Shown here in pieces: positions 47,167 to 56,384 of a stretch of 64,000 nt of DNA. The stretch spans positions 1 to 64,000 of the forward strand of contig QCTN01000002.1 of the NCBI GenBank assembly GCA_003211135.1, in the 5' to 3' direction. Below the pieces are notes generated by a model. The model had not been told where the DNA came from and made no database searches. It worked only from the letters and a program-made list of their open reading frames with translations. The DNA is from Prochlorococcus sp. AG-673-L20 (lineage in GTDB: Bacteria > Cyanobacteriota > Cyanobacteriia > PCC-6307 > Cyanobiaceae). How positions within the stretch are numbered: position 1 is the stretch's first letter; each line of letters opens with the position of its first letter. Both the position numbers and the translations under genes were made by a program.

Positions 47167-47310
47167 TTAACTTTCATCATCTCTAAGTATTTCTACACAT
47201 TGAGAGATACAAATACCGTCAGAAATATCACAACTAGAAATACACTCAAAATAACTTTCTACTAGATCAGAGGCAACATGATTACTTTCCTTAAAATCAT
47301 ATTTTTTCAT
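47167..47310 (-). CDS. 47-residue peptide with twin CX3C motifs
   Basis: Missing from the ORF track. Acidic, helical, no signal: Cys at 23, 27, 34 and 38, i.e. CISSC and CISQC separated by six residues. It starts with ATG and has a plausible amphipathic first half (KESNHVASDLVESYFE). The twin CX3C pattern can form two disulfides in a helical hairpin or bind metal. No family recognised; coding status rests on the regular Cys spacing and open frame. Confidence 0.55.
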   Translation of the reverse strand: MKKYDFKESNHVASDLVESYFECISSCDISDGICISQCVEILRDDES

Positions 47311-47474
47311 AAGTATTCTAAATAAAACAAATTAGTAATTATTACATTAATCAAATGCATGAAGTCTGTAAAGATAAATAAGTGATCTTGCCTAGAGGAT
47401 TGTAAAGTTTTCTAAAAACTATTCTTCAAAATTTAAAAATAATAGTAAAAGAATTAATCGATAAGTATAAGCAT

Positions 47475-49097
47475 TTATTGTTTACTTCTTTTCTTCTCTA
47501 GAAAGTATTCATAATTACCATTAAAAGATAATAATTTAGATTCTTTAATTTCAATAATTCTATTTGCAACTTTAGAAATAAAATACCTATCATGCGAAAT
47601 AATAAATACTGTGCCCTTATAATTATTAATTGCGAGTTCAAGATTCTCTTTCGATTGTAGATCTAAATGGTTTGTAGGTTCATCAAGAAGTAAACAATTG
47701 CTTGGATTCATTATCATCAGAGCCAATGCTAATCTAGCTTTTTCCCCACCACTAAGTTGTTTAACATATTTAAAAACAGCATTATTATGAAAGCCAAAAC
47801 TTCCTAAGAATGTCCTTACTTTTTGTTGCGACCAATCTGCTGCTTTAGAATATATTAAATCAATAACCTGTTTTTCAACAGCAAGAGCTGCAGACTGATT
47901 TTGCTCATAATAACTTGTAATTATATTATGTTTACCTAAATTAACTTCTCCTATTTCAGGTTCTATTTTTTTCATAATCAACTTCAACAAAGTAGATTTA
48001 CCACATCCATTAGGACCTAAAATTGCTATTTTTTCTCCCGCAGAAACCTTTAAATTCACATCAAATAGTAGTATTTTTTCTTCAAAACTATGAGATAAAT
48101 TCTTAATGTGAAGAACTGATTTACCAGAACGAGGACAGTCAGGAAAATTAAAAGAAGGACTCTTTAGTCTTGTAACAGGTGCATCAATTTTTACAATCTT
48201 TTTTAATTGCTTCTCCCTACTTTTAGCCTGAGTACTCCTTGTAGCACTAGCTCGAAATCTTTCAATATACTTTCTTTGTGTTTCGATCTCCTTTTGCTGC
48301 AATTCAAAAGCTTTACTTTGAGATGCTTCATTTAAAGACTTTTGTTCAATAAAAAAAGAATAATTACCATTATATGTTTCAGAAATTCCTCTTTCTATAA
48401 AAATAATCTTATTACATAATTTATCTAAGAAATATCGATCATGACTAATTAATATGATTGCGATTTTTAAAGATATTAAATATTCCTCTAGCCAAAAAAT
48501 TGTTTCCAAATCTAAATGATTAGTTGGCTCATCGAGTAAAAGTAAATCAGGTTTTTGTAAGATAATTTTTCCAAGAGCCACTTTCATTTGCCAACCTCCT
48601 GAAAAATTACCTACTAATTTATCTGCATCTTCCTGAGAAAAACCTAGTTTTGGCAAAATCTTTTCTACTTCTGCCTGCATTTGATATCCACCTAAAACTT
48701 CAAACTTTTCTTGAAATTTAGCTAGTTGATTTACAAGATGGTCAAGTTTTTCAGAGTCTTTGCTAGATTCTAGAAATTTCATTTGATTTTCAATATCCAT
48801 AAGTTTATTTGCAACTACTTGAATATCTTTAAAAGAACTTTCTAATTCTTCTCTGACTGTTCGATTTAAATTACAATCCAATTCCTGTTTTAAGTGGGAA
48901 ATTTTGGGACTTCCTTCTTTAAGAACAAGTCCACTTGTTTGATCCTCCTCTCCAATTAAGATTTTAAACTGAGTTGATTTACCTGCTCCATTAGAACCAA
49001 CTAAGCCTATCTTTTCTCCCTTCCTAATTTCCCAATTAATATTTTTTAAAACAACATCATTAGAATAAATTTTGCTTACATTATCAAATCTAATCAC
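47475..49097 (-). CDS. ABC-F family ATPase
   Basis: 540 residues with two ABC domains in one chain and no membrane part. First: VGSNGAGKST and NFSGGWQMKVALGK, Walker B LLLLDEPTNHLD; second: LGPNGCGKST and LSGGEKARLALAL, LLLDEPTNHLD. The linker KYIERFRASATRSTQAKSREKQLKK is the ABC-F tRNA-interaction motif (PtIM). Members act on ribosomes stalled or blocked by antibiotics. Subtype (Uup/YbiT/EttA) not resolved. Confidence 0.93.
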   Translation of the reverse strand: MIRFDNVSKIYSNDVVLKNINWEIRKGEKIGLVGSNGAGKSTQFKILIGEEDQTSGLVLKEGSPKISHLKQELDCNLNRTVREELESSFKDIQVVANKLMDIENQMKFLESSKDSEKLDHLVNQLAKFQEKFEVLGGYQMQAEVEKILPKLGFSQEDADKLVGNFSGGWQMKVALGKIILQKPDLLLLDEPTNHLDLETIFWLEEYLISLKIAIILISHDRYFLDKLCNKIIFIERGISETYNGNYSFFIEQKSLNEASQSKAFELQQKEIETQRKYIERFRASATRSTQAKSREKQLKKIVKIDAPVTRLKSPSFNFPDCPRSGKSVLHIKNLSHSFEEKILLFDVNLKVSAGEKIAILGPNGCGKSTLLKLIMKKIEPEIGEVNLGKHNIITSYYEQNQSAALAVEKQVIDLIYSKAADWSQQKVRTFLGSFGFHNNAVFKYVKQLSGGEKARLALALMIMNPSNCLLLDEPTNHLDLQSKENLELAINNYKGTVFIISHDRYFISKVANRIIEIKESKLLSFNGNYEYFLEKKRSKQ

Positions 49098-49168
49098 TTT
49101 AAAAAAATTGAATTTACAAACTCAGAGACTTTTTACCAAAAAAATTTTTTGTGGAATAAAATTATGAT

Positions 49169-49351
49169 ATGAAAAGAATAGAACAAATCGTAGTAATTTT
49201 CATAGCTGCAGCATTAGCAATTCCAAGTTATTGGTTTTTTTGGACATTAGCTGGTGGTGGTGGTTACAACAGAAGAATAACACCAGCAAGCAAAGAGGAA
49301 ACTACTCAAACCCCCTTACTAAAGACCTCCTCGAGCCTTAATCAACCATAA
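49169..49351 (+). CDS. Small single-pass membrane protein
   Basis: 60 residues: MKRIEQIVVIFIAAALAIPSYWFFWTLAGGGG, one TM helix with a Gly run, then a polar tail rich in Ser and Thr. Similar short proteins are usual in cyanobacteria next to ABC-F genes or as isolated ORFs. Overlaps the convergent gene at 49319 by 33 bases. No function known. Confidence 0.6.
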   Translation: MKRIEQIVVIFIAAALAIPSYWFFWTLAGGGGYNRRITPASKEETTQTPLLKTSSSLNQP

Positions 49352-49549
49352 TTTAGTTGCTTCATCGTCAATAGTGGACAAATACTCTATAACCTCCTCT
49401 TTAGTAACTTGTATATCTAAGTCTCTGCCAATCTCGCAAATTTTTTCTAGCGCTGATTTTGGATTATTAAGGGCCATCAAAAATAAACTTTGTTTTTTTT
49501 TTGAATCATCGGCTATTAAATTGTAGAGTTTCTCAACATTACTAGTCAT
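49319..49549 (-). CDS. Small helical protein, weakly Nif11-leader-like
   Basis: 76 residues. VEKLYNLIADDSKKKQSLFLMAL, then ICEIGRDLDIQVTKEEVIEYL, is reminiscent of the Nif11-type leader domain that Prochlorococcus uses for lanthipeptide precursors. It ends WLIKARGGL, so a Gly-Gly is present but almost nothing follows it. The resemblance is by eye only and no modification enzyme is nearby. Stand-alone small protein, function unknown. Confidence 0.55.
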   Translation of the reverse strand: MTSNVEKLYNLIADDSKKKQSLFLMALNNPKSALEKICEIGRDLDIQVTKEEVIEYLSTIDDEATKLWLIKARGGL

Positions 49550-49584
49550 CAGTTCATATTAATTCATATCAATAGAATATTCCC

Positions 49585-49923
49585 TCAAGCTACATTTTGT
49601 TCATTATATTTATTTATAGATAAATCATGATCAGTATCTTTTATTTCTTTAGCTGAGGCATCTGCCATACTTCTTGCATCTAAACATAAAACTTTCCTAA
49701 GCTTTGCAAAATTAGCCGCATGAGATATCCTTCCATCTTTCTGAGCATAATATTCCGAACGTTGCAAAATTTGATGCAGATGTGTCAATAAATATGGACT
49801 TATCACTGCAGATATTAATACATCACTATTCTCATTACTTAAAGACTCAGATTGTATTAATTTTTTTTTCTTTTTATCAATTGTTGATCTTTGAGAAGAA
49901 TCAAGTTTTCTTGAATTTTTCAT
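49585..49923 (-). CDS. Hypothetical protein, basic N-terminus
   Basis: 112 residues; the first ~25 are basic and low complexity (DKKKKKL), then a helical core SPYLLTHLHQILQRSEYYAQKDGRISHAANFAKLRKVLCLDARSMADASAKEI. No signal or membrane segment, no family recognised. It lies immediately left of the CopG-like gene, separated by the candidate operator region. Confidence 0.6.
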   Translation of the reverse strand: MKNSRKLDSSQRSTIDKKKKKLIQSESLSNENSDVLISAVISPYLLTHLHQILQRSEYYAQKDGRISHAANFAKLRKVLCLDARSMADASAKEIKDTDHDLSINKYNEQNVA

Positions 49924-49972
49924 AATTTACACAAGGTACTAATTAATCAAAGGCTTATATCCTTACTATTAA

Positions 49973-50009
49973 TATACACAAAGATACTACCCTTGACTAA
50001 CTGTGTATA
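49973..50009. promoter_or_regulatory. Inverted repeat upstream of the ribbon-helix-helix gene
   Basis: TATACACA (49973-49980) and TGTGTATA (50002-50009) are perfect inverted repeats 21 bases apart, in the short divergent region between the genes at 49585 and 50040. TATACT at 50006-50011 could be a -10 box for the rightward gene. Such an arm pair upstream of a RHH protein is a candidate autoregulatory operator. Confidence 0.35.
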
Positions 50010-50039
50010 CTTAGAAGTAACAGTTATTCAGTTTGACTA

Positions 50040-50348
50040 ATGGCAACCCGCCAAAACTCAACTAATGGGAAGCCAAAATCCCCTAGGATACAAGTAGTTC
50101 TTCCAGAATTAATTTGTGAGCAACTAAATATTTTAGCTGATAATGAATCAAGAACTATCAGCAATATGGCAAAGGTATTGATTCAGGAAGGAATTAAAAA
50201 TTATTTCGAAAGAGAGGCCAAATCACATACATCAGATACTAAAATTTATACCGACAATTTCAGAAATACTTTAGAAAAACAAAGTATTAAAAGATTAAAA
50301 GGAGCTCCTCAAAGGATTAGATATACCAAAAAATCCGAGAATAAATAA
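50040..50348 (+). CDS. Ribbon-helix-helix (CopG-type) DNA-binding protein
   Basis: 102 residues. The RHH core is PRIQVVLPELICEQLNILADNESRTISNMAKVLIQEGIKNYF, residues ~15-56: a strand, helix A and helix B with the turn ESRTISN. A basic C-terminal tail follows. RHH proteins usually dimerise and repress nearby promoters; an inverted repeat lies 31-67 bases upstream. No toxin partner is adjacent. Confidence 0.75.
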   Translation: MATRQNSTNGKPKSPRIQVVLPELICEQLNILADNESRTISNMAKVLIQEGIKNYFEREAKSHTSDTKIYTDNFRNTLEKQSIKRLKGAPQRIRYTKKSENK

Positions 50349-51053
50349 TTAATTTTGAGGTAATTTTTGTAAATCTAAAGTTTTCCCCATAACTACTAAA
50401 ATATTTCCTCTCTCAAGAATATATTTTGCAGGAGGGTTAACTGTTAATTGTTCTGGAGGACCAGCAGCAAGAACATTAACTAAATAATTTTTTCTTAAAT
50501 TTAAATCTCTTAAAGATCTACCAATAAATTCTTCTGGAACTGTTAATTCATCTATTCCAGTTTGATTATCCAATTCTAATCTTTCAATAAGATTGGGTCT
50601 AACAAGTTCTAAGCCTAATCTTTCACCTTGCATTCTAGAAGGAAAAACAACCTTATCAGCACCTACTCTTTTTAGCATCTTCTCATGCAAATCACTCGTA
50701 GCTCTTGCAATTACTCTTTTGACTTTTGTTCCTTCACTATCCTTAGCAATAAGAGTAGTAGTAATACTTGCTTCAATGGGCTCACTAATACCAACTACAA
50801 CTGTATTCATCTCTAAAATACCTGATTCCTTCATTGATTCTTCATCAGTACAATCTATTACTCTTGCCTCAATAGAAGGTTCTAATTGTCTTAAATCGTC
50901 AATAGCCTTCTCAGAAGCATCTGCAGCTAAAACATCTACGCCATTACTTATAAGTTCCCTACAAACAGCCGTTCCAAATCTGCCAACTCCTACAACTGCA
51001 AAAGTTAGAACTTCCTCTTCTTTTTGTGGAGACCATTGCCACCAATCAGCCAT
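50349..51053 (-). CDS. KtrA/TrkA-type potassium uptake regulatory subunit
   Basis: 234 residues: an RCK_N Rossmann domain (FAVVGVGRFGTAVCREL, residues 18-34) binding NAD/ATP, then RCK_C from about residue 155 (IDELTVPEEFIGRSLRDL). It regulates the membrane subunit encoded just upstream on the same strand (51072-52475), 18 bases away. Cytoplasmic face of the membrane. Confidence 0.92.
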   Translation of the reverse strand: MADWWQWSPQKEEEVLTFAVVGVGRFGTAVCRELISNGVDVLAADASEKAIDDLRQLEPSIEARVIDCTDEESMKESGILEMNTVVVGISEPIEASITTTLIAKDSEGTKVKRVIARATSDLHEKMLKRVGADKVVFPSRMQGERLGLELVRPNLIERLELDNQTGIDELTVPEEFIGRSLRDLNLRKNYLVNVLAAGPPEQLTVNPPAKYILERGNILVVMGKTLDLQKLPQN

Positions 51054-51071
51054 AATAAATTTTAGTAAAGA

Positions 51072-52475
51072 CTAAACATAAAGATCAGCTTTTGGATAGC
51101 CAATTCTTTTTTGTCCCTCCATTCTACTCTTATATAGAGCCTGCCAAAGAGCACTTAAAAGCAAAAGAATCCCAAGTCTTCCTACGAACATACCAATAAT
51201 TAATATAAATTGACCAAAATGATTTAATTTTGCTGTCAAACCGATATCAAAACCTACTGTTGCAAATGCCGAAATACATGTGAAAAGAATTTCTAAAAAT
51301 GTAAATGATTCTTTTTTAATAAAAGTATTCGTAGTACTCAACAACATCGCCATCAAGAGAACAAAAAGTAATGAGCCAACAGTTATCCCAACTGCTTTCA
51401 AAATAACTTTATCTGAAATTAATCTATTACTAATAATTACATCTTTTTGACCCTTTAACGTTGATCTAGTTGCTGCCATTAAGGCAATAAAAGTTGTAGT
51501 TTTGATTCCCCCGCCAGTACCACCTGTGCTAGCTCCAATAAACATCAACGTCATTAATAGCAAGAGACCAGTGTCTGATATTGAATTTAAAGATATTGGA
51601 AAATTTGTAAATCCTGCTGTTCTTGCACTCACAGTCTCAAAAATAGATGATAAGATTTTCTCAAAGAAATTTAGATCACTAAAAAATTGACTATTTAACA
51701 ACGTCTCTGTTACGAAGAAACCTAATGATCCAAAAATCATTAAGGAAAAACTTGTCCTAATTACTAATCTTGAATGAAGACTCAATTTTTTATATGAAAG
51801 ATTTTTTCTATTACTCCATATATCATCAATAACTCTCCAACCAAGTCCTCCCATTACTATTAAAAAAATAAATACGATATTGACAACAATATTAGATCGA
51901 TAATCTTGGAGGCTATTAGACCATAAAGAAAAACCTGCATTGTTATATGCAGAAATGCTATGAAAAATTGCAGACCATAGTCTTTGCCAATTATTTTGAA
52001 TTTCTATAAACCCGAAAAAATATAATACTATTGCTCCAAAAGAAATAATAGAAGTGGCAGTAATGACAATGCTTTGAAAAGTTCTACCAATTCCGCCAAC
52101 CCCAAATTCATCGAGAGTCTTACCTTTATCCAATCTAGTCCTAAGCTGAGTACCTTTCACAACAAATCCTTGTAAGAAAGTAGTAATAGCCATTAAGCCT
52201 AAACCACCTGATAAAAGCATTAAAGCCAAGAAAATTTGCCCAAAGATATTTAAATCAACTCCTACATCAATGATAGTTAACCCCGTAACAGTTATTGCAG
52301 AAGTAGATGTAAAGAATGCTTCCCACAAACCCACATCCGATGAAGAACATAATGGCGAACTTAGAATTAAAGTACCAAAAATAATAATAATTAATCCTGT
52401 GACAATTGTGAATTGAGGTACAGATAACTTTCTGTATATTTCTTTTAATTTATAAACAACGTTCTTTATTTTCAC
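51072..52475 (-). CDS. KtrB/TrkH-type potassium (sodium-dependent) transporter
   Basis: 467 residues, about ten TM helices, four M1-P-M2 repeats with the Gly filter positions visible as TSTSAITVTGLTIID, ISAYNNAGFSLW, FETVSARTAGFTNFP and ISAFATVGFDIGL. In cyanobacterial Ktr systems the subunit takes up K+ with Na+. Partner KtrA-like protein is encoded next. Operon-like with the SLC13 gene upstream, 5 bases. Confidence 0.92.
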   Translation of the reverse strand: MKIKNVVYKLKEIYRKLSVPQFTIVTGLIIIIFGTLILSSPLCSSSDVGLWEAFFTSTSAITVTGLTIIDVGVDLNIFGQIFLALMLLSGGLGLMAITTFLQGFVVKGTQLRTRLDKGKTLDEFGVGGIGRTFQSIVITATSIISFGAIVLYFFGFIEIQNNWQRLWSAIFHSISAYNNAGFSLWSNSLQDYRSNIVVNIVFIFLIVMGGLGWRVIDDIWSNRKNLSYKKLSLHSRLVIRTSFSLMIFGSLGFFVTETLLNSQFFSDLNFFEKILSSIFETVSARTAGFTNFPISLNSISDTGLLLLMTLMFIGASTGGTGGGIKTTTFIALMAATRSTLKGQKDVIISNRLISDKVILKAVGITVGSLLFVLLMAMLLSTTNTFIKKESFTFLEILFTCISAFATVGFDIGLTAKLNHFGQFILIIGMFVGRLGILLLLSALWQALYKSRMEGQKRIGYPKADLYV

Positions 52476-52480
52476 TTTAT

Positions 52481-54304
52481 TTATTTAAAATTTAAAATTA
52501 TCAAAGCTGGCACAGTCAACGACATTATAAGTGTTAAAGCCGTACCATATTTTGCAATATCAAAAAATCTATATCTCCCAGGTCCATAAACCATTAAATT
52601 TGTTTGATAACCCATTGGAGTTAAGAATGATTGACTTGCACCGAACAATACAAGCATTATCAGGGCACTTGGTGAGATATCCAGAAAACCATTTGGAAGA
52701 TAAGTAGAAAACTGTATGGCAACAGGTAAAATCAGCGCAACAGAAGCAGCATTACTTATAAATTGAGTAAGCAAAACAGTAGCTACGAAAATTACCATTA
52801 ATGCAAAATAGAGGGGCATTCCATTTAAAACAAAATCTAAATTTATGGCTATTTGATCTGCCAATCCAGTGTCTTCCATAGCAACACTGAAACTTGATAA
52901 TGAACCTAATAATAAAATAATATCGAGCCTAATTGACCTTTGAATTTCTGCAGGACGCAAACATCCAAAAGCAACCATCGCAATAACTGCCAAAAGAACT
53001 GCTCCTACTAATGGAATATTAGTTAAAGAAGGCAAAAGAACCATACCAATTGCAATTGCAATTGCAATTGGTTTTCTAATTAAAACTGGCAAATCATCTT
53101 CAAATTGATCCAAAATTAATAAATCATTACTTGCTTGCAGACCTCTTATTGAATCTAGAGGTGCCTGAAGTAATAAGACATCTCCTGCTCTTAAAACAGC
53201 TTGACCTAATCTTTCTTGAACGGTTTGTTGCCCTCTCCTAAGGGCTAAAACTGTCGCATTATGGCGTTGTCTAAATCTAAGTTCTCTCAGGCTTGCTCCC
53301 GCTAAAGTTGATCCTGAAGGCAGCAAAGCTTCAAAAGTTTTGGTACCTTCTTCTGCAGAAAGAAAATTAGTACTAACAAAAGATTTCTTATTTTCAGCTA
53401 ATAAAATTGTATGTTCTTGTTGTAATCGCAATAAGTCCGCCCTCGTAACACGAACTATCAACCTATCCTCAGGCTCAAATTTACGATCTGCAAGAGGAGG
53501 TAGTATTACTTTGCCATTTCTTTGCAACTCAAGAACATCAACATCAAATCTTCTTTGTAATCTACTATTTCTTACGGATTGGCCAACTAATTCAGAGGAA
53601 GAAGGAATAGTTACTTCTGTAAAATAAATATTCATATTACCATTTTTAATAAAATCTTTATTTCTTCCTCTATCAGGCAAAAGAACGTCAGAGACCAAGA
53701 TCATATAGGTTGTGCCTATTAACCAAACTGGAATCCCTATTGAGGTTAAGCTAAATAATTCAAGAGACCCATATCCTAATTGCTGACTAATATCACTTAC
53801 TAGAAGATTTACTGAGCTACCTAATAATGTAAGTGTCCCCCCTAATAGAGTCGCAAAAGATAAAGGTAAAAGGACTTTGGAAGGTGAAATATTTCGCCTT
53901 TCACACCAGCCTTCAATCAAGGGCAAAAGGGATGCTACAACTGGCGTATTAGGAACGATACCAGATATTGGAGCTATTAAAAAAGTTATAAGTGTAATTA
54001 ATTTCCTTGGCGTTTTAATATTTTCCGAGGATATAAGCTCTCTTACTCTATCTAACGCGCCACTTTTAAATAATGCCGATGAAACAGCAAATAAACCCAT
54101 CAAAGTTATTAAAGATGGGCTCCCAAATCCAGCTAAAGCTTTTTCAGGAGTTAGGACTCCAGTAACAATAAATATTCCAACGCATAATAAACCAGTCAAT
54201 TCAGGGGCTATAGTATTTCTTACAAATAAAATTAATGACAAAAATAAAACTAATACTGTTATTAGTGCCTCGGGATTATTACTAAAAAAAGAAATTAGAT
54301 TCAT
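52481..54304 (-). CDS. SLC13/DASS-family permease with two central RCK_C (TrkA-C) domains
   Basis: 607 residues. N-terminal helices to about 200, then two RCK_C domains (around 220-300, ELVGQSVRNSRLQRRFDVDVLEL; and 310-390, TLAGASLRELRFRQRHNATVLAL), then more helices to the end. SISPSALIMLVLFGASQSFLTPMGYQ is near the second repeat's substrate site. The family carries dicarboxylates, sulfate or similar anions with Na+; the substrate is not resolved. It is in a leftward run with the Ktr genes. A 26-base CAATTG palindrome occurs within an Ile-Ala run. Confidence 0.85.
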   Translation of the reverse strand: MNLISFFSNNPEALITVLVLFLSLILFVRNTIAPELTGLLCVGIFIVTGVLTPEKALAGFGSPSLITLMGLFAVSSALFKSGALDRVRELISSENIKTPRKLITLITFLIAPISGIVPNTPVVASLLPLIEGWCERRNISPSKVLLPLSFATLLGGTLTLLGSSVNLLVSDISQQLGYGSLELFSLTSIGIPVWLIGTTYMILVSDVLLPDRGRNKDFIKNGNMNIYFTEVTIPSSSELVGQSVRNSRLQRRFDVDVLELQRNGKVILPPLADRKFEPEDRLIVRVTRADLLRLQQEHTILLAENKKSFVSTNFLSAEEGTKTFEALLPSGSTLAGASLRELRFRQRHNATVLALRRGQQTVQERLGQAVLRAGDVLLLQAPLDSIRGLQASNDLLILDQFEDDLPVLIRKPIAIAIAIGMVLLPSLTNIPLVGAVLLAVIAMVAFGCLRPAEIQRSIRLDIILLLGSLSSFSVAMEDTGLADQIAINLDFVLNGMPLYFALMVIFVATVLLTQFISNAASVALILPVAIQFSTYLPNGFLDISPSALIMLVLFGASQSFLTPMGYQTNLMVYGPGRYRFFDIAKYGTALTLIMSLTVPALIILNFK

Positions 54305-54363
54305 ATCAAACTTATTTAACTCAATATACCTATAAACAATATGCCAAAAAAGTTTAAACTTAT

Positions 54364-55548
54364 TTATGGTCTTTTATTAATAAATTTATTTAAAATAGAT
54401 TTTTTTTGTAATAGCCAAGAAGCTGTAGATTTTAAGCTTTTGCTAATATCAGGCATTTTTGAAGCATAAATCAATCTTCTTGCCTCAAATGCCAATTTGC
54501 CAGATAAAGTCACACCTAAAGCAGAAACAGATGCTTCGCCAATTCCTAAACTAATCATTTCACCATTATCTTCAAAATCAAAAGGTAACAGATCTTTTTC
54601 TCGACAAAGTAGTTCGATATTTTTAGCAAGATGATTTCCTTGTTGCATTGCAACTTGAGCGGTCAAAGGCAAATCCTCCATACCTTTAATGATTGAAATA
54701 TCTCCAATAGCAAAAGAGTTTACACAATTATCTATTTGAAAATTTTCATTCACTAGAATTCTTCCATCTTTTTGTGTGACTTGTTCGTCAATGTAGGGGA
54801 GATTAGGTTTGACCCCAGCAGTCCAAATCACAACATCTTGATCTAAGACTTTAATCTCGGAACCAGCCAAAATACTAATTTTTTGATCAGAAATTTCTTG
54901 AACAGTTGAATTTAAAAAAACATTTATTTTTCTTCTTTCTAAAGCTTTCTCCGCTTCTTCTCGATTAAAGATCTTATTTCGACCTAAAATCTCATTAGAC
55001 CTTTCAACAATACTTATATCAAATTTATTTTTATATGTATCATTAATCTTGCATGCGATCTCTACCCCCGAAGGACCAGCTCCAATTACAAATAAGTTTC
55101 TCTTTATTTTGTCATTTTGAAATTTTTGTAAAAACGACTTTAATTTTTTAAGATCATTTAAATTATTAAAAAAATAACAATTTTCATCTACACCTTTCAC
55201 TGAAAAATTACTAGATACGGATCCTGTACAAAGAATCAAACATTCATAACATATATTTAAATCATCACTAAATTCGAGAATCTTTTCATCAAATCTAATT
55301 TTAGTTAAACAATTCCTTAGAAAAGTAATACCTAAATTTGAAAATATATTTAAAAATTCAGGAGCAGTCTCCCACATTGATAATTCTTCGCTTAATACTT
55401 CATACATTAAAGGTTTAAATATAAACTTTGCTTCAGAATCAACGACTAGTATTGGCAAAGCAGGATTAAGTCTTTTTAAGTTTGAAGCAACTGTCATACC
55501 TCCAAAGCCTGCGCCAACTATTACTATTGGTTTTTTTATTGATTTCAT
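54364..55548 (-). CDS. Type II NADH dehydrogenase (NDH-2) family protein
   Basis: 394 residues from the ATG at 55548 (MKSIKKPIVIVGAGFGGM); the ORF-track start adds seven residues MFNNIFF. Two dinucleotide-binding sites: VGAGFGG (FAD) and FVIGAGPSGVEIACK (NADH); the FAD C-terminal site has FAIGDIS. Oxidises NADH without pumping protons, passing electrons to quinone; in cyanobacteria it may be a redox sensor. Separated from the SLC13 gene by 59 bases. Confidence 0.9.
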   Translation of the reverse strand: MKSIKKPIVIVGAGFGGMTVASNLKRLNPALPILVVDSEAKFIFKPLMYEVLSEELSMWETAPEFLNIFSNLGITFLRNCLTKIRFDEKILEFSDDLNICYECLILCTGSVSSNFSVKGVDENCYFFNNLNDLKKLKSFLQKFQNDKIKRNLFVIGAGPSGVEIACKINDTYKNKFDISIVERSNEILGRNKIFNREEAEKALERRKINVFLNSTVQEISDQKISILAGSEIKVLDQDVVIWTAGVKPNLPYIDEQVTQKDGRILVNENFQIDNCVNSFAIGDISIIKGMEDLPLTAQVAMQQGNHLAKNIELLCREKDLLPFDFEDNGEMISLGIGEASVSALGVTLSGKLAFEARRLIYASKMPDISKSLKSTASWLLQKKSILNKFINKRP

Positions 55549-55644
55549 GAAGAATATATTGTTAAACATAAATGTATTATTAAATTAAACGAATAATATT
55601 CAAACTGAGCGAAATAACCTCTAAATCCCTAACTACCTTTGATA

Positions 55645-56367
55645 ATGATTGAGAAAACGCTAGAAAATATTCAACTTAATTTAAAAGGGCATAATAAAAA
55701 ATTAAAAGATATGACTCCGAAAGAAATAATATTATGGGGTTATAAAAACTTTGATAATCACTTTGCTATTACAACAAGCTTTGGGATACAATCATCAGTT
55801 ATTTTACATATGGTGCATGAACACTCACTACAAAAAAAAATTAAGATTTTCTGGATTGATACAGGTTACTTACCCTCAGAGACTTATAAATATGCAGAGA
55901 GACTAATTAACGATTTATCTTTAGAAATTGAGGTTTTACAAAGTGAACTATCTCCAGCAAGAATGGAATCTCTTTATGGAAAACTTTGGGAAACTAATAA
56001 ATCTAGTGATTTAGATAAATACCATGACATAAGAAAAATCAAACCTTTAGAAAATGCTTTAGATAAACACGACATATTCTGCTGGGCTAGCGGTGTGAGG
56101 TCGGAGCAAACGAATAATAGGAATAAAATGCATTTCGTTGACGTAATACGTAAACGACTTTCTTTAAGGCCCTTACTTAACTGGAAAAACAAAGATATTT
56201 TTTATTACATGAAAGATAATCAATTACCGTCACACCCACTTTTCTCAGAAGGTTATTCAACTGTTGGAGATTGGCATTCTAGTGCTCCTGAAAGTATTGA
56301 TAACGAAGGCAGGAAAACAAGATTTGGCGGAATGAAGCAAGAATGTGGAATTCATACTGAAAATTAA
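55645..56367 (+). CDS. cysH: Phosphoadenylyl-sulfate (PAPS) reductase
   Basis: 240 residues from the ATG at 55645. The core ITTSFGIQSSVILHM is the PP-loop-like nucleotide site, and the catalytic tail ends QECGIHTEN with the single active Cys. The CC pairs that bind a 4Fe-4S cluster in APS reductases are absent (HDIRKIKPL in their place), so I call PAPS specificity. Reduces sulfate to sulfite for cysteine synthesis. Confidence 0.93.
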   Translation: MIEKTLENIQLNLKGHNKKLKDMTPKEIILWGYKNFDNHFAITTSFGIQSSVILHMVHEHSLQKKIKIFWIDTGYLPSETYKYAERLINDLSLEIEVLQSELSPARMESLYGKLWETNKSSDLDKYHDIRKIKPLENALDKHDIFCWASGVRSEQTNNRNKMHFVDVIRKRLSLRPLLNWKNKDIFYYMKDNQLPSHPLFSEGYSTVGDWHSSAPESIDNEGRKTRFGGMKQECGIHTEN

Positions 56368-56384
56368 ATTTTTCTTTAAGGACT

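Noticed and set aside
49993-50011. TTGACT and TATACT as a promoter pair
   Set aside because: The boxes are only 7 bases apart; a standard pair needs about 17.
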